A stretch of 21,018 nucleotides of DNA, from positions 1 through 21,018 of the forward strand of contig CAMBXJ010000016.1 of assembly GCA_945871455.1 (NCBI GenBank), in the 5' to 3' direction. The position numbers and the translations under genes were made by a program. Source of the stretch: Asaia bogorensis. GTDB taxonomy: Bacteria > Pseudomonadota > Alphaproteobacteria > Acetobacterales > Acetobacteraceae. The notes under the pieces were generated by a model. The model was not told the origin of the DNA. It saw only the letters and a list, made by a program, of their open reading frames with translations, and did not search any database. How positions within the stretch are numbered: position 1 is the stretch's first letter; every line of letters starts with the position of its first letter. Positions 1 through 7,213 of this stretch are shown here, in pieces.

Positions 1-836
1 AAGGTGGACAGCAGGGTGACCGAGCCGGACAGGATGAACGGCAGGAAGGTCAAAGTCGCGACCATCGCGTTGGGCAAGATATGCCGCCACATGACCATAG
101 TGTCGGACACGCCCAGCGCCTGGGCCGCGCGCACATATTCCAGGTTGCGCCCACGCAGGAATTCGGCCCGGACCACGCCTGTCAGGTTCATCCAGCGGAA
201 CAGCAGCAGGAAGATCAGCAGCACCCAGAAACCAGGCGTGATGATGCTGCCCAGGATGATCAGCAGATACAGTTCCGGCATGCCGTTCCATATCTCGATG
301 AAACGCTGGAACAGCAGATCGGTCAGCCCGCCATAGAAGCCCTGGATGGCGCCCGCCGCCATGCCGATCACCGTGGTCACCGCGGTCAGGGTGAACCCGA
401 ACAGCACCGACATACGGAACCCGTAAATCACCCGCGCCAGTACATCCCGCGCCTGATCGTCCGTCCCCAGCGGATTCTTCCAACTCGGCGGCGACGGGGA
501 CGGCGTGGCCAGACCCTTCACCGACGTCGTGTAGCTGTAAGGCAGCGGTGGCCAGAGCATCCACCCCTTGGCCTCGATCCGGGCGCGCAGCATCGGGTCG
601 GTGTAGTCGGCCTGGGTGGGCAGCAGATCGGCGCCGAACGCGTCCTCGCTGTAATCGACCAGGACCGGGGCATACCAGCCGCCATCATAGCGGATCAGCA
701 GCGGGCGGTCGTTGGCGATGAACTCGGCGAACAGCGACAGGATGAACAGCACCAGGAACAGCCGCAGGGAGACCAGGCCGCGGCGGTTCTCCCGGAAGAT
801 AGCCAGCCGGCGTTGCGTGACGGGTGACAGGGTCAT
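1..836 (-). CDS. yejE: Yej-type ABC peptide transporter permease, partial (C-terminus beyond window)
   Basis: Inner-membrane permease of a YejABEF-type ABC importer for peptides (in E. coli also the uptake route for microcin C). About 278 N-terminal residues are visible; the frame is still open at the left edge. It matches the YejE family nearly end to end: an SPVTQRR N-terminus, the FAEFIANDRPLLIRYDG stretch after the first membrane helix, NPLGTDDQARDVLARVIYGF before the transport domain, and the permease EAA loop region RAARALGVSDTMVMWRHILP. The ATG at 836 gives the family's usual N-terminus, but no Shine-Dalgarno lies in front of it. The gap to yejB is 46 nt and holds a small relay frame (see findings). 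yejF, the ATPase gene, would be expected further left. Identification is firm; the end is missing only because of the window cut. Confidence 0.95.
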   Translation of the reverse strand, partial: MTLSPVTQRRLAIFRENRRGLVSLRLFLVLFILSLFAEFIANDRPLLIRYDGGWYAPVLVDYSEDAFGADLLPTQADYTDPMLRARIEAKGWMLWPPLPYSYTTSVKGLATPSPSPPSWKNPLGTDDQARDVLARVIYGFRMSVLFGFTLTAVTTVIGMAAGAIQGFYGGLTDLLFQRFIEIWNGMPELYLLIILGSIITPGFWVLLIFLLLFRWMNLTGVVRAEFLRGRNLEYVRAAQALGVSDTMVMWRHILPNAMVATLTFLPFILSGSVTLLST

Positions 837-882
837 GGCCAGGGTGCGGTGACGGTTGCGCGGGGGGCAGCGGCGAGCCCCA

Positions 883-1953
883 TCACGACCGCCCCTCGAA
901 ATCGATGCGCGGATCGACGACCGTGTAGAGCATGTCGCCGACAATCTGCAGCAGCAGTCCGATCAGCGTGAAGAGATAGAGTGTGCCGAACATCACCGGA
1001 TAGTCGCGCTGTATTGCCGCCTGGAACCCCAGCAACCCAATCCCATCCAGCGAAAAGATGATCTCCACCAGCAACGCCGAGGTAAACAGAATCCCCACAA
1101 AAGCCTGCGGAAACCCCGCCACGATCAGCAGCATCGCGTTGCGGAACATGTGGCCGTACAGCACCAGGTTCTCACTGGCGCCCTTGGCCCGGGCGGTGAC
1201 GGTGTATTGCTTGCCGATCTCCTCCATGAAGCAGTTCTTGGTCAGCATGGTTAGGCTGGCAAACCCGCCGACCACCATGGCGATCGTCGGCAGCACCATG
1301 TGCCACAGATAATCCGCGATCCGTGCCGGCCACGGCCAGTCGGCCGACCCCGGGCTGGTCATGCCGCTGAGCGGGAATACCTGTACGAAGCTGCCCCCCG
1401 CGAACAGCACCACCAGCAGAATCGCAAACAGGAAGGCGGGGATCGCATAGCCGATCAACACCGCCGCGCTGGTCGCGATGTCGAACCGGCTGCCATCCCG
1501 CACTGCCTTGGAAATGCCCAGCGGGATGGAGATGCAATACACCAGCAAGGTCGACCAAAGCCCCAGCGAGATCGACACCGGCATCTTCATCAGCAACAGG
1601 GTCAGCACCGATTCGTCGCGGAAAAAGCTGCGGCCGAAGTCGAACTGGAGATAGCCGGTGATCATGTCGGTGAATCGGGTCAAGGGCGGCTTGTCGAACC
1701 CGAACATCGCCTTGATGTCGGCGATGATCGCGGGATCAAGGCCGCTGGAACCGCGATAACCGCTGCCAGCCGAGCTGAAATCGGACGAAGCGGCGCCCAA
1801 CCGCGTGGACAGGCCGCCTTTGCCGCGCAACTCGGCGATCATCTGCTCCACCGGTCCGCCCGGCGCGAACTGAATGACGACGAAATTGATGCCGATGATC
1901 CCGAACAGCGTGGGGATCACCAGCAACAGCCGTCGGATCAGATACGCGGTCAT
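883..1953 (-). CDS. yejB: Yej-type ABC peptide transporter permease
   Basis: The second inner-membrane permease of the YejABEF-type importer, 356 residues, close to the roughly 360 of the family. Visible hallmarks are the [19 protein letters not shown] first helix, the APGGPVEQ segment, the [14 protein letters not shown] stretch, RFDFGRSFF, the permease loop around [20 protein letters not shown], and the nearly invariant C-terminus DPRIDFEGR. Six hydrophobic segments can be picked out. The ATG start gives the family N-terminus, though no clear Shine-Dalgarno precedes it. It is transcribed after yejA (220-nt gap with a large inverted repeat) and before yejE; its TGA overlaps an ATG as TGATG. 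The order yejA-yejB-yejE is the standard one. Confidence 0.97.
   Translation of the reverse strand: MTAYLIRRLLLVIPTLFGIIGINFVVIQFAPGGPVEQMIAELRGKGGLSTRLGAASSDFSSAGSGYRGSSGLDPAIIADIKAMFGFDKPPLTRFTDMITGYLQFDFGRSFFRDESVLTLLLMKMPVSISLGLWSTLLVYCISIPLGISKAVRDGSRFDIATSAAVLIGYAIPAFLFAILLVVLFAGGSFVQVFPLSGMTSPGSADWPWPARIADYLWHMVLPTIAMVVGGFASLTMLTKNCFMEEIGKQYTVTARAKGASENLVLYGHMFRNAMLLIVAGFPQAFVGILFTSALLVEIIFSLDGIGLLGFQAAIQRDYPVMFGTLYLFTLIGLLLQIVGDMLYTVVDPRIDFEGRS
892..897 (-). promoter_or_regulatory. Shine-Dalgarno-like GAGGGG inside the end of yejB
   Basis: On the minus strand GAGGGG lies 8 nt before the ATG at 883 that overlaps the yejB stop. It would start a 16-codon frame ending at the yejE start. 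The same bases encode the conserved FEGR end of YejB, so the ribosome-binding match could be a coding coincidence. Confidence 0.35.
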
Positions 1954-2005
1954 GCGATGGAGCGCATTCTACCGCGTTCGCACATCTCCGGATGAGGTGC
2001 CGGTG

Positions 2006-2127
2006 GGAGAAAATTTTCCCCCTCCCCTTGCGGGAGGGGGCCGGGGGGAGGGGTTATTTCGCACGACTTTTGCGCGAGACCCCTCCCCCCAACCCCCTCC
2101 CACAAGGGGAGGGGGAGAAGATTCTCC
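2006..2127. repeat. Long GC-rich inverted repeat between yejA and yejB
   Basis: Two 49-nt arms, 2006-2054 and 2079-2127, are near-perfect reverse complements around a 24-nt spacer. Each arm also folds on itself through ccctccc/gggaggg blocks around a cttgYg turn. The pyrimidine/purine block pattern resembles dispersed palindromic elements common in GC-rich proteobacterial intergenic DNA, often mis-annotated as Pro/Gly-rich proteins. Only one copy is in this window, so its dispersal in the genome is an inference. It lies inside the yej operon, downstream of the binding-protein gene, a position comparable to the REP element in malE-malF. Confidence 0.8.
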
Positions 2128-2173
2128 GCCGCCACGGTGTGTGAAGGCCCTGGCGAGCCGACCGTCCCGCCCC

Positions 2174-4039
2174 TCAACGCCGTTTCGCCGCGTCGGTGGC
2201 GGCCGCCTTCGCCTGGTCCACCCACCAGATATCGAAGTTGAAGCCGCCGCGGATCGGCTTGTCGGGCGCGCGGAACCGGTCCCAATAGGCGATGTTGAAC
2301 TGTCGGCTGCCCCAGTTCGGCACCGCGTCGAACTGCCACAGCAACACCCGGTCCAATGCCCGCGCGGCGATCGTCATGCTGTCCCGGTCCGGCGCGTTCA
2401 CCACCTTGCCGATCAGCGCGTCCACGATGGGGGAGCAGATGCCCGACACGTTGGAACTCCCCTCCGCCTTGGCCGCGGCGCAGGACCAGTAGTCGCGCAA
2501 CTCGTTCCCGGGGATGTCGCCTTGCGGGTAGACCATCATCGTCATGTCCAGGTCGAACTGGTCGGTCAGCCGCTGATATTGCGCCGGGTCCACCGTGCGC
2601 ACCCGCGCATCGATGCCCAGTTTCTTGAGGGATTCCGTGTAAGGCAAGGTCGGCCGCTCCAGGGACGGGTCGCTGAGCAGAATGGAAAAACTCATCTGCT
2701 GCCCGTTCGCATCCACCAGCTTGCGGTCCTTCACCTGCCAGCCCGCCTGCCGCAGCAGCTCGATCGCGCGCCGCAACTGGTCGCGATTGTTGCCGGAGCC
2801 ATCCGTCACCGGCAGGCCATACGCCTGCGTAAACATCGCGGGTGGCAATTGCGCCCGCCAGGGTTCCAGCAGCGCCAGTTCCGCGCCATCCGGGATGCCG
2901 AAAGACGCCAGTTCGCTGTTGCTGAAATAGCTGTTGAGCCGCGTGTAGGCGCCATAGAACAGGTTCTTGTTGGTCCATTCGAAGTCGAACATCTCCGTCA
3001 TGGCCTGGCGCACCAACGGATCGGCGAAGACAGGGCGGCGGGTGTTCATCGCGTAGCCCTGGAACCCGTTCGGCAGTTTGTGCGGGTAGACCCGCTTGAT
3101 CACCAGCCCGCTCTTCACCGCCGGGAAATCATACGCCGTCGCCCAGTTCTTGGACACGTTCTCGCTGCGCAGGTCGATCGATCCCGCCTTGAAGGCCTCC
3201 ATCGCCACACTCGAGTCGCGGTAGTATTCGGAGCGGACACGATCGAAATTGTTGGTCCCCTTGCCGGTCGGGCGATCCCGCGCCCACCAATCCGGGTTGC
3301 GTTCGTAGGTGACGCTCCGCCCCAACTCAAATCCGGTGATCCGGTAGGGACCAGAGCCGACCGGCGCATCCGTCAGGGGGCGCGCGAAATCCCGGTTCTC
3401 AAAGAAATGCCTGGGCAGGACCGGCAATGCGCCGACCAGCAGCGGAAGCTCTCGATTTTCGTTGGACTTGAACCGGTAGACGACGCGCCTTGGCCCTTCC
3501 ACCACCACCTCGGCCACGTCGGCGACCTGGATCTTGAAGCTGGGGCGGCCCTTTTCCAGCAAGGTCCGGAAGGTCCAGGCCACGTCGTCCGCGGTGACCG
3601 GCTGACCATCGGAAAACCGAGCCTCCGGGCGGATATCGAAGCCGACCCACATCCGATCCGCCGGCAGATCGACCGCTTCGGCCAGATGGCAATAGGCGGT
3701 GGCAACCTCGTCGGCCGACGCGGTCAGCAGGCTTTCCCACACATGTCCAACCGACGCGCCTGACCCGGACCCGCCGGGCAGAGTGACCCAGGGAGCGGTC
3801 GAATAGGCTTCCGGCGTGCCGCGCAGGATGAACGGGTTGAAACTGTCATAGGTGCCGACCCGCCCGAGCGTGACCTGGCCGCCCTTCGGCGCGTCGGGGT
3901 TCACGTAGGGAAAATGCGTGAAATCCGCCGGCAGCGCGGGCTTGCCGAGGATCGTCAGGCCGTGGGATCGGGTAACCTCGGCGGCCTGCGCCGGCATGGT
4001 CAGAGTGGCAAGCAGCAGGAAACTGGCTATGGCGCGCAC
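2174..4039 (-). CDS. yejA: Yej-type periplasmic peptide-binding protein (SBP family 5)
   Basis: The periplasmic solute-binding subunit that should deliver peptides to YejB/YejE. It has 621 residues, close to the roughly 600 of the family. Residues 1-19 form a signal peptide (MRAIASFLLLATLTMPAQA) with likely cleavage before AEVTRSHG. The YejA N-terminal signature follows: HGLTILGKPALPADFTHFPY, then VNPDAPKGG and TYDSFNPFILRG. Later landmarks of extracellular solute-binding family 5 include the SDGQPVTADDVAWTF segment and the MNTRRPVFADPLVRQAM segment. The start is GTG at 4039, supported by GAGGG 7 nt upstream and by the signal peptide beginning right there. The hisN-like gene ends 45 nt upstream, so co-transcription is likely. 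The exact substrate cannot be read from the sequence. Confidence 0.95.
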   Translation of the reverse strand: MRAIASFLLLATLTMPAQAAEVTRSHGLTILGKPALPADFTHFPYVNPDAPKGGQVTLGRVGTYDSFNPFILRGTPEAYSTAPWVTLPGGSGSGASVGHVWESLLTASADEVATAYCHLAEAVDLPADRMWVGFDIRPEARFSDGQPVTADDVAWTFRTLLEKGRPSFKIQVADVAEVVVEGPRRVVYRFKSNENRELPLLVGALPVLPRHFFENRDFARPLTDAPVGSGPYRITGFELGRSVTYERNPDWWARDRPTGKGTNNFDRVRSEYYRDSSVAMEAFKAGSIDLRSENVSKNWATAYDFPAVKSGLVIKRVYPHKLPNGFQGYAMNTRRPVFADPLVRQAMTEMFDFEWTNKNLFYGAYTRLNSYFSNSELASFGIPDGAELALLEPWRAQLPPAMFTQAYGLPVTDGSGNNRDQLRRAIELLRQAGWQVKDRKLVDANGQQMSFSILLSDPSLERPTLPYTESLKKLGIDARVRTVDPAQYQRLTDQFDLDMTMMVYPQGDIPGNELRDYWSCAAAKAEGSSNVSGICSPIVDALIGKVVNAPDRDSMTIAARALDRVLLWQFDAVPNWGSRQFNIAYWDRFRAPDKPIRGGFNFDIWWVDQAKAAATDAAKRR

Positions 4040-4046
4040 GGATCAA

Positions 4047-4051
4047 CCCTC
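4047..4051 (-). promoter_or_regulatory. Ribosome binding site of yejA
   Basis: GAGGG on the minus strand, 7 nt before the GTG at 4039. It decides in favour of this GTG as the start of the YejA signal peptide. Confidence 0.6.
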
Positions 4052-4084
4052 GGGGCGATAATCGGCGGCAGGGTGGGCTTCCGC

Positions 4085-4879
4085 TCAGGCGGTGGCAACT
4101 GACACTTCGTTAAGGAGCGCGACCGCCGGCGCCAGGAGTGCCGGGTTGCCGACGGCCAGGACGGTGCCATCGCTGGTCTGTTTCAGCCGATGGCCCGCCC
4201 AGTCCGTGACACGTCCGCCGGCGCCCTCGACGATGGGCACCAGAGGCGCCCAGTCCCAGACATGCATGCTGCATTCGGCGACGACATCGATCTGTCCCAG
4301 CGCGAGCAGCCCATAGGCATAGCAGTCGCCGCCCCAATAATTGCGGCGCGTTGCCTGTGCCAGACGGCGCCAGCGCGGTTCCCGCTCCTCCAGCATCTCT
4401 GGGCTGGTGCAGGACAATTCGGCATCGGCCAGCGACGGGCAAGGGCGACAGCCGGCGAGGCCGCCCATCGGGCCGCGAAATGTAGTGGAGCGACCGGCGG
4501 CGCCGATCCAGCGCTCTCCGGTGACCGGCTGGTCGATGATGCCGACAATCGGATCGTCGCCGTCCAGCAGCGCAATCAGGGTTCCGAAGGTCGGGCGGCC
4601 GGTGATGAATGCGCGTGTGCCGTCGATCGGATCCAACACCCACCGCAAGCGCGCTTGCGGACGATCCAGGCCGAATTCCTCGCCCAATATGCCGTGGTCG
4701 GGAAAACGTTCCGACAGCACGGCCCGCATCGCTTGTTCGGCCGAGCGGTCGGCGATGGTAACGGGGGAGCGGTCCGCCTTGATGTCGGTGCCGATCCCCG
4801 CCCGAAAGAATGGCCGCACGACGGCGCCGGCAACGTCCGCCGCTGCCTCCGCCGCCGCGATCAGTCGGTCCATGTCCAT
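4085..4879 (-). CDS. hisN: Histidinol-phosphatase / inositol-monophosphatase family protein (HisN-like)
   Basis: A Mg-dependent phosphatase of the inositol monophosphatase superfamily, most like the HisN histidinol-phosphatases of alphaproteobacteria, which catalyse the penultimate step of histidine synthesis. With the ATG at 4879 the protein has 264 residues. Metal-site motifs are present: GEEFG (Glu67), WVLDPIDGTRAF (Asp83, Asp86) and the C-terminal WDWAPLVPIVEGAGG (Asp209). An in-frame TTG at 4897 that overlaps the preceding cytochrome stop (TTGA) would add six residues; neither start has a clear Shine-Dalgarno, and I prefer ATG. It lies between a cytochrome c gene and yejA, not in a his operon. 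An inositol- or other sugar-phosphatase role cannot be excluded from motifs alone. Confidence 0.85.
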   Translation of the reverse strand: MDMDRLIAAAEAAADVAGAVVRPFFRAGIGTDIKADRSPVTIADRSAEQAMRAVLSERFPDHGILGEEFGLDRPQARLRWVLDPIDGTRAFITGRPTFGTLIALLDGDDPIVGIIDQPVTGERWIGAAGRSTTFRGPMGGLAGCRPCPSLADAELSCTSPEMLEEREPRWRRLAQATRRNYWGGDCYAYGLLALGQIDVVAECSMHVWDWAPLVPIVEGAGGRVTDWAGHRLKQTSDGTVLAVGNPALLAPAVALLNEVSVATA

Positions 4880-4893
4880 GGGTGGGGGAACGA

Positions 4894-5439
4894 TCAAGGC
4901 GCCGGCAGTGGCACCGGGTTCTTCGACAAAGTCCGCATATATGCGATAATGTTCGCTCGGCTTTGATCGTCCTTGATTCCGGCGAACGCCATCCGCGTGC
5001 CGACCACGTAGGCAGTTGGCTTGTACAGCCAGTTATTCAGGTCCTCATATGTCCAGGGGCCCGTCTTGGCCTTCAGCGCGGTGGAGTAATTGAACCCCGC
5101 GACATGGCCGTGCGGCTGCCCAACCGATCCATACAGGTTCGGGCCGACGCCGTTCTTCCCACCTTCGTTGAAGGTGTGGCACTGGCTGCACAGCTTCTTC
5201 GCGGTGCTTTCGCCCAGGGCCACATCGGCCTTCACCAGCAAGGGTGCGATCGCCGCCAACACAACCGGTTTGGCGGCTTCCTTGCCTGCGCCACCCGGTT
5301 CCGGGATCGCGATCGCCAGGACGGGTTTGTCCAGCGGCTTGGTGTGGACGAGGATCGTTCCGATCGTGCCGGTGACGAAAAAGGCGATACCGGCGATCAG
5401 GATCGCGGCGATGCCCTTGTTGACCTCCATACTGTCCAT
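4894..5439 (-). CDS. Membrane-anchored class I cytochrome c (CycM/c-552-like)
   Basis: A mono-haem cytochrome c on an N-terminal membrane anchor, 181 residues. Residues 9-32 form one hydrophobic helix without a convincing cleavage site, so the haem domain would sit in the periplasm tethered to the inner membrane. The haem site is CSQCH (residues 84-88) and Met150 in GTRMAF is the likely sixth ligand; NGVGPNLYG and the GFNYS...WTYEDLNNWLYKP stretch are typical of alphaproteobacterial CycM-type electron carriers that feed terminal oxidases. The ATG at 5439 is chosen because the anchor begins there and GAGGA lies about 11 nt upstream; a longer frame to 5523 adds only an Arg-rich, non-conserved stretch. 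The gene is divergent from kdsB. Confidence 0.92.
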   Translation of the reverse strand: MDSMEVNKGIAAILIAGIAFFVTGTIGTILVHTKPLDKPVLAIAIPEPGGAGKEAAKPVVLAAIAPLLVKADVALGESTAKKLCSQCHTFNEGGKNGVGPNLYGSVGQPHGHVAGFNYSTALKAKTGPWTYEDLNNWLYKPTAYVVGTRMAFAGIKDDQSRANIIAYMRTLSKNPVPLPAP

Positions 5440-5499
5440 GCGGCGTAGCTTCCTCGTCGAGTGCGGTCGTGGTTCGCAGGCAAACATGCGGGCCCGCCG

Positions 5500-5528
5500 T
5501 TGCACGGGACCGTTAGCGTCCATAAGCT
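5500..5528 (+). promoter_or_regulatory. Candidate sigma-70-type promoter for kdsB-pheA
   Basis: TTGCAC at 5500-5505 and TAAGCT at 5523-5528 are separated by 17 nt. The -35 box is good and the -10 box matches only partly. The predicted transcript would have a leader of about 80 nt before the kdsB GTG. It interleaves with the opposite-strand candidate for the cytochrome gene. Confidence 0.3.
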
Positions 5529-5533
5529 AGGGC

Positions 5534-5562
5534 AGCATAGGGAAACGAACCGGCCCCTTCAA
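5534..5562 (-). promoter_or_regulatory. Candidate sigma-70-type promoter for the cytochrome c-hisN-yej run
   Basis: Read on the minus strand, TTGAAG (5557-5562) and TATGCT (5534-5539) are 17 nt apart, the optimal spacing. The start point would fall near 5527, giving a leader of about 90 nt to the ATG at 5439. No activator site was recognised. Confidence 0.45.
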
Positions 5563-5616
5563 CCCATCGTCCGTCATTTCAAGGATCCCCACAATTTCCA
5601 GGAGCAGTGTGTCGTC

Positions 5617-6354
5617 GTGAACCCGATCGTTGTCATCCCGGCCCGCATGGCCTCCACGCGGTTGCCCGGTAAGCCGCTGGCCGACATCCATGGCAAGCCC
5701 ATGATCGTGCATGTGCTCGACCGCGCGCGGGAGGCCGATATCGGTCCCGTGGCCGTCGCCTGCGCCGAAACCGAGATCGCCGACGCGGTCCGGGCAGCGG
5801 GCGGGCGGGCGGTCATGACCGATCCGGCGCTGCCATCCGGCACCGATCGCGTGCGTGCCGCCTTGGGAGAGTTGGATCCGGACGGCCGCCACGATGTCGT
5901 CGTGAACCTGCAAGGCGACGTGCCAACCTTGGACCCGGCACAATTGCGCCTGGTGGTCCTGCCGTTGGGCGATCCGGCGATCGATATCGGCACCCTGGTG
6001 GTGCCGATCCTGTCGGAGGAGGAGGCGACCACGTCTTCCTTTGTGAAGGCGGTCTGTGCGTTTTCCGGCGACAATCCGGTGGCGCCCGCCCTGTATTTCT
6101 CCCGGGCGCCGATCCCCTGGGGGGAAGGCCCGCGCTGGCACCATATTGGTATATATGCCTATCGTCGGGCCGCCCTGGACCGGTTTGTCAGTCTTCCGCC
6201 GAGCATGTTGGAACAACGGGAGGCGCTGGAGCAGTTGCGTGCTCTGGAAGCCGGCATGCGTATCGCCTGCGCCCGCATGGAGCACGGCCTGTTCGGCGTC
6301 GACACCCCGGTCGATCTGGACCGGGCGCGCCAGCTTCTACATCCGAAAGTCTGA
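5617..6354 (+). CDS. kdsB: 3-deoxy-manno-octulosonate cytidylyltransferase (CMP-Kdo synthetase)
   Basis: Cytoplasmic enzyme that activates Kdo with CTP to CMP-Kdo for the inner core of lipopolysaccharide, so the organism is expected to make Kdo-type LPS. The protein has 245 residues, typical for KdsB. Seen: the nucleotide-binding start IPARMASTRLPGKPL, PSGTDRV, the metal-binding VVNLQGDVP stretch (many KdsBs have GDEP), FSRAPIPW, HHIGIYAYRR, and the closing LEQLRALE...GVDTPVDL segment. The start is GTG at 5617: the family N-terminus begins there and AGGAG lies 12 nt upstream. An upstream in-frame extension to 5461 is not family-like. pheA follows after 6 nt. Confidence 0.95.
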   Translation: MNPIVVIPARMASTRLPGKPLADIHGKPMIVHVLDRAREADIGPVAVACAETEIADAVRAAGGRAVMTDPALPSGTDRVRAALGELDPDGRHDVVVNLQGDVPTLDPAQLRLVVLPLGDPAIDIGTLVVPILSEEEATTSSFVKAVCAFSGDNPVAPALYFSRAPIPWGEGPRWHHIGIYAYRRAALDRFVSLPPSMLEQREALEQLRALEAGMRIACARMEHGLFGVDTPVDLDRARQLLHPKV

Positions 6355-6360
6355 CCCGAC

Positions 6361-7212
6361 ATGAGTGGCATTATCGCGTTCCAGGGCGTTCTGGGCGCCT
6401 ATTCCGACCTGGCCTGTCGCAACGCCTATCCGGCGATGACGACCCTGCCCTGCGAATCGTTCGAATCCGCGATGGACGCGGTCCGCGAAGGCCGCGCGGA
6501 TTTGGCGATGCTGCCCTGTGAGAACAGCCTTGCCGGGCGCGTGCCGGATATCCACCACCTGCTGCCTGAATCAGGCCTTTTCGTCGTGGGGGAACAGTTC
6601 CAGCGGGTCGAGCACTGCCTGCTGGGCGTGCGGGGCGCCACCATCGCCGACCTCAAGCGCGCCCATTCCCACACCGTCGCGCTCGGCCAGGTCCGGCGCA
6701 TTCTCCGTAGCCTGAACCTGACGCCCGTGGTGGAGGCCGATACCGCCGGGTCCGCCGAACTGGTGGCACAGTGGAACCGCAAGGAAGAGGCGGCGATCGC
6801 GTCGTCCCTGGCGGCCGAGATCTATGGGTTGGACATCCTGCGCTCCAACGTCGAGGACGCATCGCACAACACGACCCGGTTTTACGTGATGGCCAAGCGG
6901 CCCACGACGCCGGATCCCGCCACGCCGCATCTGATGACCACGTTCGTGTTCCGTGTGCGCAACGTGCCCGCCGCGCTCTACAAGGCGCTGGGCGGGTTCG
7001 CGACCAATGGCGTCAACATGACGAAGCTGGAAAGCTACATGCTGGCGGGCCAATTTTCCGCGACCCAGTTCCTGTGCGACGTGGACGGCCATCCGGAACA
7101 ACCGGCACCGCGGCGAGCGCTGGAGGAGCTGTCGTTCTTTTCGTCCGAGGTGCGGGTGCTGGGCGTGTATCCGGCGGCACCGTTTCGTCTGACGCAGGGG
7201 AGCGGGGATTGA
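6361..7212 (+). CDS. pheA: Prephenate dehydratase
   Basis: Converts prephenate to phenylpyruvate, the committed step of phenylalanine synthesis, in the cytoplasm. It is the monofunctional form (283 residues, no chorismate mutase domain). The catalytic half contains FQGVLGAYSDLA, PCENSLAGRV (54-61 region), VVGEQ and the TTRFYV motif (171-176) whose Thr is catalytic in the family. Residues about 190-280 form an ACT regulatory domain (FVFRVRNVPAALYKALGGFA, then KLESYM, equivalent to the phenylalanine-binding ESRP region), so feedback inhibition by phenylalanine is expected. The ATG lies 6 nt after the kdsB stop with no clear Shine-Dalgarno, which suggests translation coupled to kdsB. The stop is one base from the stop of the opposing glycosyltransferase gene. 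Confidence 0.96.
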   Translation: MSGIIAFQGVLGAYSDLACRNAYPAMTTLPCESFESAMDAVREGRADLAMLPCENSLAGRVPDIHHLLPESGLFVVGEQFQRVEHCLLGVRGATIADLKRAHSHTVALGQVRRILRSLNLTPVVEADTAGSAELVAQWNRKEEAAIASSLAAEIYGLDILRSNVEDASHNTTRFYVMAKRPTTPDPATPHLMTTFVFRVRNVPAALYKALGGFATNGVNMTKLESYMLAGQFSATQFLCDVDGHPEQPAPRRALEELSFFSSEVRVLGVYPAAPFRLTQGSGD

Positions 7213-7213
7213 C

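Noticed and set aside
1954..2173. Pro/Gly-rich peptide encoded across the yejA-yejB gap
   Set aside because: It is translation of the palindromic repeat, readable in several frames on both strands, which fits a non-coding element.
1874..3763. Plus-strand open frame of 629 codons
   Set aside because: It runs antisense to yejA and through the inverted repeat; its product is His/Arg/Pro-rich low-complexity sequence, typical of a GC-rich shadow, while the minus strand gives a full YejA with signal peptide.
5461..5616. N-terminal extension of kdsB by 52 codons
   Set aside because: The extension contains the promoter region, has no similarity to KdsB, and the GTG at 5617 gives the exact family N-terminus with AGGAG upstream.
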